Shown: one piece after another, positions 41,738 to 50,248 of the stretch
Numbering within the stretch: the first letter of the stretch is position 1
Layout of the letters: every line of letters starts with the position of its first letter
The notes under the pieces: generated by a model
Told to the model about the DNA's origin: nothing
Seen by the model: only the letters and a program-made list of their open reading frames with translations
Database searches by the model: none
Made by a program: the position numbers and the translations under genes
From: CAWCGU01 sp963795195
GTDB taxonomy: Bacteria > Actinomycetota > Thermoleophilia > Solirubrobacterales > 70-9
Length of the DNA stretch: 64,000 nucleotides
Assembly: GCA_963795195.1 (NCBI GenBank)
Contig: CAWCGU010000006.1
Coordinates: forward strand, 682,001 to 746,000
Reading direction: 5' to 3'

Positions 41738-44700
41738 TCACGGTTCCCAGACAGTCTCAATCTGGGATTCACCGCTCGGGGGATTGCAGAATGAACTCAT
41801 CCCGACCGTGAAGTCCAGGCCGGCGGCTTTGTCCACCATCGCAAAATGACCTCCGCAGAACAGCGCACCGTCCCACTTGTTCAACCCTTGCGGATGGCGA
41901 CTCCAGTCAAGAAGCGTGAACAGTCGGTTGGCCCTCGCGGGATGTGCCTCGTTGCCGATCTCAAAACGCACGGCAGCAGTTTCCGCCTTGAGAATGACCT
42001 GCTGCAGCCCGGTGTTGATCATCCCCCAGACCCTTCGCTCTGGAGTGACCCCGGTGCAACCGTCGCCTGTGCACTTGCCAAGGGCAACCTTCAGATCGCT
42101 GACCTTGGCGTAGAGGTCGAGTCCGCCGCCACCAGTCGTGTCCTTCTCGGGCGGTAGGTCGAGCAGAATGCTCATCGCACCTTCCGGCCCCCGCAGGATG
42201 GAGGCCGAGACGGTGGGTCCGCCCCAGTTGCTCCCCGCAAAAGCCTGAAGATCCGTGGACGGCGCCTGCGGGCCGGGGCCAATCTTCATCTGGGTGCCGC
42301 TGCAGGCCAGCCCGGTTCCGGCGCAAGCCGTGAAATCGTCGACGTTGCCGAGCTCAACCGACGTCTCGACCGGCAAGATGAAATCCGAGCCGCTCGCGAA
42401 CGGCTTCCTTTTCTCGTTCAGCTTCAGGTCGACCGACTCGATCGCGTCGCTGGTGTTGAATACGAACCCCACCGGGTCTCCGGCCCCTATCGAGATGTCT
42501 GCGGTGTGTGGAAGCTGTGAGACAGACGCGCTGGCCACCGTTTCCGTGAAGCCGAGGCCGGCCGGCTCGTAGGCAAACACGAGCAGGTCGATCGGCTTCC
42601 TGAGCTCGGCGTCGGCCGCCATCTTCAGGCTGGCGGTGATCGGTGGGATGTTCGCGACGGTGAGGTCCTCCAGGGCGGTGACCGACGCGAACACCTGGGC
42701 CGAGACTGCTCCGCCGCCACCGTTACCGAGGACGGCGGTGACGCTGTTCTTGTCCCGCGATACGTCGATCGGCGTCGTTCCGTCGCCGAGCCTCGTGTAC
42801 TCGTCGCGCCACTCATGGGCGGAGATCACGAGCGCATCCAGCGGTGAACTCATGTTCAGCAGTACCGAATTGCTGGTCATCGTCAGATTGGCCGATGTGG
42901 GGACGCCCTGCAACTCCAGAAGGGCGGACGCCAAGCCCGGGCCGCCCAGATCGAGCGGGAGTCCGCGCTCGGCGAAGTGGACGCGGGTAATCGACGAGCT
43001 GGACGAATAGGAGATCGTGCTGCCGGTCTTCTCCAACGAGACCTGCGTCGGGACGTCCACGAGGACCAAGCGTGCGGCGGTGAACGGCAATCCGCCAGAC
43101 GGGCTCGTGACCTCGACGCTGACGCGGTCGATCGTCGCTGAGGCGCTGTAGTCGAAATCGAGGTCTGCGGCCGGCGCCGGATACTTGAGCGTGAAAGTTT
43201 CCGGCAGCTTCGAGGTCGAGGCATTGATATTGGTCTGCTTCAAAGCAGCCGAACCACCCTCGTAGATCGTCACGTCAGCTGCGACTGGGTCTCGCAGGTC
43301 GGCGTTCGGTGTCATCGTCAAGCTCAGAGTCGATCGACTGGACCCGCCGCCCGTCAAAGCGCTGACCGATTGGATCTCGGTCGCCGAGACGAACACAGCC
43401 CCCTTCTCCCCCTGAGTCCCACCGTCGCCGATCACGGCCTGGACGGTGTTCTGCGTATTCGAGATTTCGAGCTTGTTGGTTCCGTCGCCGAACGCGGTGT
43501 AGTTGTCACGCGTCGACAGCGATTCGTCGGCGATGACGGCGATCGCGCCCAACGGTGAGGACATCGTCACCGAGGGCCCTGAGTTGTCCATAGCGATCGT
43601 CGCTGCGGTCGGCACCCGTTGTATCTCGACCAGAGCCGAGGCAAGGTTGGGGCCGCCGAGCGAGAACGGCATTCCGCGCTCGGCGAAGTGGACGCGGTCG
43701 AGGTACCCGCTGGCGCTGTAGAAGATCGTGCTGCCGCTCTGGGAGACGTCGATCTCGGACGGCAGGCTCTCGAAGACCACACGGGCGTTCTGGAACGGCA
43801 GCGCGACCGGGCTGTTGATGTTGTCCACTTCGGCCCGCAGGCTCGCAATCGGGCTGCTCGCGCGATAGCGGACGAGGTTCCCACCGGGCACGTTTGCTGC
43901 GTTCGGCTTCTGGACCCACACGTCGACGCTGCTCGGCAGGTTCCGAACATCCACCTCGGCGCCGAGCTGCTTGACGCCCGAGCTCCTCAGCTCCGCGTCG
44001 GCCATAAATCGACGACCCTCGCCCCCGTTCAGCACCAGCCTGGCCGGGTCCAGAGACACCCCGACGTCATCGAGCTTGTGCAGGCGCACGAACGCGTAGG
44101 TGCTCGCGCCGGCGCCGGTGTTGACGCGGGCGACGATGCCGTCCTCCGAGCCGATCGCGGTCGCGGGGTCGAATCTTGCGCCCCTGGTCGTCAAGGTGGC
44201 CTGGACTAGGTCGAGCGGGTTGCCAATATCCAAATGGAAGCCCTCCAGACGACCGCTGCTGGCCGCGTAGGTATAGCCGACGCTCGTTTCCTTCGGGATC
44301 CCCTCCAGATGGGCATCGACCACATCGATGTTGACCGGATCCGATACCAGGTGCTCGGAGAAATGTGCTTCGGCCAAGAGGTCGATAGAGCCGATCGTCG
44401 AGGAGCCCTTGTAGGTGATTTTCGAGTTCGACAGGTTGGCTGTGAGCTCCACCTTCGTCGGCAGCTTGGAGATCTGCGCCGTGGCCTTCAGCGCAATCGG
44501 GGTCAGGACCGTGTTCTTGAGGTCGGCGGCGAGCGAGAATGGCTTCTGGGAGCCGATCTCGGCGTCGATCTTGATCGGGTCGAGCCCGGCGGTCAGCTTG
44601 CTGACCTGCTCGACGCGGGCGAAGGCGAACGACTTCAGGTCGGTGCCGCTGCCGGCCGAGTTGGCGATCGCGCCGGAGTCGGGCAGCGAGGCCGGCGCGA

Positions 44701-47700
44701 CGCCGGTGACGTCGTCGCTGTGGGTCTTGAGCTCGATCAGGTCGATCGGCGCCAGCGTCGAGGTGAGGCCGAAGCTGGAGGCGCCGGGGGCCGGCAGCCC
44801 GAGTGTCAGCGACTGCGGCAGCCCCCGCACCAGGGCGTCGACGTGGCTGAGGCCGAGCTCGGCGTAAAACGGGGAGAAGGTCTTCGCCGTGGCGGTGATC
44901 TCGGCGATCTCGGCCGAGGAGGCGTAGGTGATGACGCCGCTTTGCAGGTTGGCGACGATGTCGATCGTCGAGGGCAGGTTGGAGATCTGCGCGTCGGCTT
45001 CGAGCCCGAAGGGCAGCCCGAGAGCATCTGCGGCCTCGGCGGAGACCTCGGTGTCGAGGGTGAACGGGTTGCCTCCCGAGGTCTCGGTGTGGAGCGCGAA
45101 CGGCGATTGCTTGGCGCCCACCTTCTGGAGGTCGCGGACGCGGGCGAAGACGTAGGAGCTGCCGGCGAGGGCGCGGACGACGGCGCCGTCGGCGGCGTCG
45201 GCCCCGCCGCCGAGGACGCCGCGCACGTCGGGGGCGCCGCTGGAGCGCGCCATCAGCTCGATCTTGTCGATCGGGTCGGCGAGCGGGCCGTTGGTGGCCG
45301 GGTCGGCGAGCGCGACCTCGATGCCGGCCGGGCTGGCCAGGTCGCCCGTGAGGGCGAGCTTGAACTTCGCCGGGACTCCGCTCAGGGTGCCGGCGAGCTC
45401 GTTGACGGTGATCGGAGTGCTCGTGAAAGCGTCGGTGGAGAGGGCGCTGAAGTCGACGCGCTCGATCGCCTGCGCGGCGTTGTAGGTGACGGTGCCGGCG
45501 GCCGGGTTGGCTGTGAGCTCCACCTTCGTCGGCAGCTTGGAGATCTGCGCCGTGGCCTTCAGCGCAATCGGGGTCAGGACCGTGTTCTTGAGGTCGGCGG
45601 CGAGCGAGAATGGCTTCTGGGAGCCGATCTCGGCGTCGATCTTGATCGGGTCGAGCCCGGCGGTCAGCTTGCTGACCTGCTCGACGCGGGCGAAGGCGAA
45701 CGACTTCAGGTCGGTGCCGCTGCCGGCCGAGTTGGCGATCGCGCCGGAGTCGGGCAGCGAGGCCGGCGCGACGCCGGTGACGTCGTCGCTGTGGGTCTTG
45801 AGCTCGATCAGGTCGATCGGCGCCAGCGTCGAGGTGAGGCCGAAGCTGGAGGCGCCGGGGGCCGGCAGCCCGAGTGTCAGCGACTGCGGCAGCCCCCGCA
45901 CCAGGGCGTCGACGTGGCTGAGGCCGAGCTCGGCGTAAAACGGGGAGAAGGTCTTCGCCGTGGCGGTGATCTCGGCGATCTCGGCCGAGGAGGCGTAGGT
46001 GATGACGCCGCTTTGCAGGTTGGCGACGATGTCGATCGTCGAGGGCAGGTTGGAGATCTGCGCGTCGGCTTCGAGCCCGAAGGGCAGCCCGAGAGCATCT
46101 GCGGCCTCGGCGGAGACCTCGGTGTCGAGGGTGAACGGGTTGCCTCCCGAGGTCTCGGTGTGGAGCGCGAACGGCGATTGCTTGGCGCCCACCTTCTGGA
46201 GGTCGCGGACGCGGGCGAAGACGTAGGAGCTGCCGGCGAGGGCGCGGACGACGGCGCCGTCGGCGGCGTCGGCCCCGCCGCCGAGGACGCCGCGCACGTC
46301 GGGGGCGCCGCTGGAGCGCGCCATCAGCTCGATCTTGTCGATCGGGTCGGCGAGCGGGCCGTTGGTGGCCGGGTCGGCGAGCGCGACCTCGATGCCGGCC
46401 GGGCTGGCCAGGTCGCCCGTGAGGGCGAGCTTGAACTTCGCCGGGACTCCGCTCAGGGTGCCGGCGAGCTCGTTGACGGTGATCGGAGTGCTCGTGAAAG
46501 CGTCGGTGGAGAGGGCGCTGAAGTCGACGCGCTCGATCGCCTGCGCGGCGTTGTAGGTGACGGTGCCGGCGGCCGGGTTGGCTGTGAGCTCCACCTTCGT
46601 CGGCAGCTTGGAGATCTGCGCCGTGGCCTTCAGCGCAATCGGGGTCAGGACCGTGTTCTTGAGGTCGGCGGCGAGCGAGAATGGCTTCTGGGAGCCGATC
46701 TCGGCGTCGATCTTGATCGGGTCGAGCCCGGCGGTCAGCTTGCTGACCTGCTCGACGCGGGCGAAGGCGAACGACTTCAGGTCGGTGCCGCTGCCGGCCG
46801 AGTTGGCGATCGCGCCGGAGTCGGGCAGCGAGGCCGGCGCGACGCCGGTGACGTCGTCGCTGTGGGTCTTGAGCTCGATCAGGTCGATCGGCGCCAGCGT
46901 CGAGGTGAGGCCGAAGCTGGAGGCGCCGGGGGCCGGCAGCCCGAGTGTCAGCGACTGCGGCAGCCCCCGCACCAGGGCGTCGACGTGGCTGAGGCCGAGC
47001 TCGGCGTAAAACGGGGAGAAGGTCTTCGCCGTGGCGGTGATCTCGGCGATCTCGGCCGAGGAGGCGTAGGTGATGACGCCGCTTTGCAGGTTGGCGACGA
47101 TGTCGATCGTCGAGGGCAGGTTGGAGATCTGCGCGTCGGCTTCGAGCCCGAAGGGCAGCCCGAGAGCATCTGCGGCCTCGGCGGAGACCTCGGTGTCGAG
47201 GGTGAACGGGTTGCCTCCCGAGGTCTCGGTGTGGAGCGCGAACGGCGATTGCTTGGCGCCCACCTTCTGGAGGTCGCGGACGCGGGCGAAGACGTAGGAG
47301 CTGCCGGCGAGGGCGCGGACGACGGCGCCGTCGGCGGCGTCGGCCCCGCCGCCGAGGACGCCGCGCACGTCGGGGGCGCCGCTGGAGCGCGCCATCAGCT
47401 CGATCTTGTCGATCGGGTCGGCGAGCGGGCCGTTGGTGGCCGGGTCGGCGAGCGCGACCTCGATGCCGGCCGGGCTGGCCAGGTCGCCCGTGAGGGCGAG
47501 CTTGAACTTCGCCGGGACTCCGCTCAGGGTGCCGGCGAGCTCGTTGACGGTGATCGGAGTGCTCGTGAAAGCGTCGGTGGAGAGGGCGCTGAAGTCGACG
47601 CGCTCGATCGCCTGCGCGGCGTTGTAGGTGACGGTGCCGGCGGCGAGGTTGGCGCTGAGCTCGAGCGCGGTCGGCAGGTCGTTGACCTCCAGCCGCGCCT

Positions 47701-47833
47701 CGTCGAGCTCGAAGGGCAGGCCGAGGTCGGGGTCTGAGATCTGGGCGTCCAAGACGAAGGGGCGCCGGCTGGCGGTGGCGGTGCGCAGCGCCAGCGGGTT
47801 TTGGTCGACTCCGATCCGCTTGAGGCCGCGCAC
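41738..47833 (-). CDS. Giant secreted beta-repeat protein, C-terminal part (frameshift-separated)
   Basis: A 2,031-codon open frame whose first start (GTG at 47833, in VRGLKRIG) is internal to a repeat, so it is not a true gene start. It continues the frame of the N-terminal part at 48311-52360; an indel island at about 48.2-48.6 kb separates them. It contains three 357-residue repeats with the same amino acids (44434-47646), then diverged repeats (LPETFTLKYPAPAADLDFDYSASATIDRVSVEV, VHFAERGLPLDLGGPGLASALLELQGVP type) and a unique Cys-containing C-terminus (CTGDGCTGV, LFCGGHF, SFCNPPSG). Nearly all predicted structure is beta strand with alternating hydrophobic residues. No enzyme motif; function unknown. 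Confidence 0.8.
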   Translation of the reverse strand: MRGLKRIGVDQNPLALRTATASRRPFVLDAQISDPDLGLPFELDEARLEVNDLPTALELSANLAAGTVTYNAAQAIERVDFSALSTDAFTSTPITVNELAGTLSGVPAKFKLALTGDLASPAGIEVALADPATNGPLADPIDKIELMARSSGAPDVRGVLGGGADAADGAVVRALAGSSYVFARVRDLQKVGAKQSPFALHTETSGGNPFTLDTEVSAEAADALGLPFGLEADAQISNLPSTIDIVANLQSGVITYASSAEIAEITATAKTFSPFYAELGLSHVDALVRGLPQSLTLGLPAPGASSFGLTSTLAPIDLIELKTHSDDVTGVAPASLPDSGAIANSAGSGTDLKSFAFARVEQVSKLTAGLDPIKIDAEIGSQKPFSLAADLKNTVLTPIALKATAQISKLPTKVELTANPAAGTVTYNAAQAIERVDFSALSTDAFTSTPITVNELAGTLSGVPAKFKLALTGDLASPAGIEVALADPATNGPLADPIDKIELMARSSGAPDVRGVLGGGADAADGAVVRALAGSSYVFARVRDLQKVGAKQSPFALHTETSGGNPFTLDTEVSAEAADALGLPFGLEADAQISNLPSTIDIVANLQSGVITYASSAEIAEITATAKTFSPFYAELGLSHVDALVRGLPQSLTLGLPAPGASSFGLTSTLAPIDLIELKTHSDDVTGVAPASLPDSGAIANSAGSGTDLKSFAFARVEQVSKLTAGLDPIKIDAEIGSQKPFSLAADLKNTVLTPIALKATAQISKLPTKVELTANPAAGTVTYNAAQAIERVDFSALSTDAFTSTPITVNELAGTLSGVPAKFKLALTGDLASPAGIEVALADPATNGPLADPIDKIELMARSSGAPDVRGVLGGGADAADGAVVRALAGSSYVFARVRDLQKVGAKQSPFALHTETSGGNPFTLDTEVSAEAADALGLPFGLEADAQISNLPSTIDIVANLQSGVITYASSAEIAEITATAKTFSPFYAELGLSHVDALVRGLPQSLTLGLPAPGASSFGLTSTLAPIDLIELKTHSDDVTGVAPASLPDSGAIANSAGSGTDLKSFAFARVEQVSKLTAGLDPIKIDAEIGSQKPFSLAADLKNTVLTPIALKATAQISKLPTKVELTANLSNSKITYKGSSTIGSIDLLAEAHFSEHLVSDPVNIDVVDAHLEGIPKETSVGYTYAASSGRLEGFHLDIGNPLDLVQATLTTRGARFDPATAIGSEDGIVARVNTGAGASTYAFVRLHKLDDVGVSLDPARLVLNGGEGRRFMADAELRSSGVKQLGAEVDVRNLPSSVDVWVQKPNAANVPGGNLVRYRASSPIASLRAEVDNINSPVALPFQNARVVFESLPSEIDVSQSGSTIFYSASGYLDRVHFAERGMPFSLGGPNLASALVEIQRVPTAATIAMDNSGPSVTMSSPLGAIAVIADESLSTRDNYTAFGDGTNKLEISNTQNTVQAVIGDGGTQGEKGAVFVSATEIQSVSALTGGGSSRSTLSLTMTPNADLRDPVAADVTIYEGGSAALKQTNINASTSKLPETFTLKYPAPAADLDFDYSASATIDRVSVEVTSPSGGLPFTAARLVLVDVPTQVSLEKTGSTISYSSSSSITRVHFAERGLPLDLGGPGLASALLELQGVPTSANLTMTSNSVLLNMSSPLDALVISAHEWRDEYTRLGDGTTPIDVSRDKNSVTAVLGNGGGGAVSAQVFASVTALEDLTVANIPPITASLKMAADAELRKPIDLLVFAYEPAGLGFTETVASASVSQLPHTADISIGAGDPVGFVFNTSDAIESVDLKLNEKRKPFASGSDFILPVETSVELGNVDDFTACAGTGLACSGTQMKIGPGPQAPSTDLQAFAGSNWGGPTVSASILRGPEGAMSILLDLPPEKDTTGGGGLDLYAKVSDLKVALGKCTGDGCTGVTPERRVWGMINTGLQQVILKAETAAVRFEIGNEAHPARANRLFTLLDWSRHPQGLNKWDGALFCGGHFAMVDKAAGLDFTVGMSSFCNPPSGESQIETVWEP
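44434..47646 (-). repeat. Three tandem 1,071-bp repeats, apparently identical
   Basis: Units at 44434-45504, 45505-46575 and 46576-47646. The encoded 357-residue sequences are the same, and the other reading frames match too, so identity is at DNA level, as far as can be read by eye. Such identity implies very recent duplication or continuing gene conversion and makes copy number changeable by recombination. Confidence 0.93.
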
Positions 47834-50248
47834 GCGGGCGAACAGGTAGGAGCTGGTGGCCGCGGCGCGCAGGACGGCGCCGTCTGAGGCGCCGAGCGCC
47901 GAGCGCGCCTCGGCGGCCCCGGCCGAGGCGGCCTCGAACTCGATCAGGCCGATCGGGTTGTCGAGCGCCAGCTCGAAGCCGGTGGCGTTGGTGATGGCGC
48001 CGGCGATCGAGAGGTCGAAGGCGGCGGGGATCTCGCGCAGGGCGGCCTCGACGCGGGCGATCTCGAGCGGCTCGGTGAGGAAGGCCTGGCTCGAGGAGGC
48101 CGAGAAGTCGACGGCGGCGATCTCCTGCGAGGCGCTGTAGGAGATGGTGCCGGCCGCGAGGTCGGCGATCAGGTCGAGCTCAGTCGGCAGCTCGGTCGAC
48201 CCTGCGTGCGGCCGTCGAGCGGGAAGGCCAGCGAGCGCTCGGTTGGGGAGCGAGGCGTCGAGCGTGAAGCTCTGGCCGGGGGCAAGTCTCGGTCGGCGAG
48301 GCTGACCGGGTCAAGGCCGGCCTCGAGCTTGCCGAGCTCGGCGACGCGGGCGTAGGCGAAGGGACTTGGGCTCCGAGCCCTGCGTCGCTTGAGTTGACGA
48401 CGACACCGGCGTCGGGCAGGGAGACGGGCGGCGGCGCGGTGGCGGTGGCGCTTTTCGCGGAAACCTCGACCAACTCGATCGGCGAGCCGGTGGCGAGCAG
48501 GCCGAAGCTCGAGGCGCCGGTGCCGGGCAGCCCGACCCTGAACGAGGTGGGCACGCCCTCAAAGCGGGCGTCGATCTCGTTGAGGCCGAGCGCGGCGACG
48601 AAGGGCGCCGAGGTCTTAGCCTCGGCGTGACGCAGGCGATCGGCTCGACGGCGTTGTAGGTGACGGTGCCCGCGGCGAGGTCGGCGCTGAGCTCGAGCGC
48701 GGTCGGCAGGTCGTTGACCTCCAGCCGCGCCTCGTCGAGCTCGAAGGGCAGGCCGAGGTCGGGGTCTGAGATCTGGGCGTCCAAGACGAAGGGGCGCCGG
48801 CTGGCGGTGGCGGTGCGCAGCGCCAGCGGGTTTTGGTCGACTCCGATCCGCTTGAGGCCGCGCACGCGGGCGAACAGGTAGGAGCTGGTGGCCGCGGCGC
48901 GCAGGACGGCGCCGTCTGAGGCGCCGAGCGCCGAGCGCGCCTCGGCGGCCCCGGCCGAGGCGGCCTCGAACTCGATCAGGCCGATCGGGTTGTCGAGCGC
49001 CAGCTCGAAGCCGGTGGCGTTGGTGATGGCGCCGGCGATCGAGAGGTCGAAGGCGGCGGGGATCTCGCGCAGGGCGGCCTCGACGCGGGCGATCTCGAGC
49101 GGCTCGGTGAGGAAGGCCTGGCTCGAGGAGGCCGAGAAGTCGACGGCGGCGATCTCCTGCGAGGCGCTGTAGGAGATGGTGCCGGCCGCGAGGTCGGCGA
49201 TCAGGTCGATCGTTTCGGGCAGCGAGGTGACCGAGGCGTGGGCGTCGAGCGGGAAGGCCAGCAGCGCCGGGTTGTCGAGGTCGGCATCGAGCTCGAAGCG
49301 CTGGCCGGGGGCAAGCACGGTCTGCAGGGAGACCGGGTCAAGCCCGGCCTGGAGCTTGGCGAGGCCCTCCACCCGGGCGAAGGCGAAGGAGACGGGGCCG
49401 GAGCCCTCGTCGCTTGAGTTGACGACGACGCCGGCGGCGGGCAGGGAGGCGGGCGGCGGCGCGGTGGCGGTGGCGCTTTTCGCGGAAACCTCGACCAACT
49501 CGATCGGCGAGCCGGTGGCGAGCAGGCCGAAGCTCGAGGCGCCGGTGACGGGCAGCCCGACCCTGAACGAGGTGGGCACGCCCTCAAACCGGGCGTCGAC
49601 CTCGTTGAGGCCGAGCGCGGCGACGAAGGGCGCCGAGGTCTCAGCATCGGCGTCGACGCTGGCGATTGGCTCGGCGGCGTTGTAGGTGACGGTGCCGGCG
49701 GCGAGGTCGGCGCTGAGCTCGAGCGCGGTCGGCAGGTCGTTGACCTCCAGCCGCGCCTCGTCGAGCTCGAAGGGCAGGCCGAGGTCGGGGTCTGAGATCT
49801 GGGCGTCCAAGACGAAGGGGCGCCGGCTGGCGGTGGCGGTGCGCAGCGCCAGCGGGTTTTGGTCGACTCCGATCCGCTTGAGGCCGCGCACGCGGGCGAA
49901 CAGGTAGGAGCTGGTGGCCGCGGCGCGCAGGACGGCGCCGTCTGAGGCGCCGAGCGCCGAGCGCGCCTCGGCGGCCCCGGCCGAGGCGGCCTCGAACTCG
50001 ATCAGGCCGATCGGGTTGTCGAGCGCCAGCTCGAAGCCGGTGGCGTTGGTGATGGCGCCGGCGATCGAGAGGTCGAAGGCGGCGGGGATCTCGCGCAGGG
50101 CGGCCTCGACGCGGGCGATCTCGAGCGGCTCGGTGAGGAAGGCCTGGCTCGAGGAGGCCGAGAAGTCGACGGCGGCGATCTCCTGCGAGGCGCTGTAGGA
50201 GATGGTGCCGGCCGCGAGGTCGGCGATCAGGTCGATCGTTTCGGGCAG
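47647..50248 (-). repeat. Second tandem repeat family, period 1,026 bp
   Basis: Two full units and a partial third (steps of 1,032 and 1,026 bp), each 342 codons in the intact copy. Large parts (the block beginning at 47628, 48660 and 49686, and that at 47856, 48888 and 49914) are identical between copies. The unit at about 48.15-48.65 kb differs by scattered substitutions and indels that break the frame. Confidence 0.88.

Noticed and set aside
44234..47737. A 1,167-codon open frame on the plus strand across the giant repeat array
   Set aside because: It lies entirely antisense to the repeat gene, repeats with the same period, has low-complexity Gly/Asp/Arg/Val composition typical of high-GC shadow frames, and has no signal or domain.
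44434..50248. CRISPR or insertion-sequence origin for the repeats
   Set aside because: The units are over 1 kb, contiguous, in frame and part of a coding sequence, without spacers, terminal inverted repeats or transposase.
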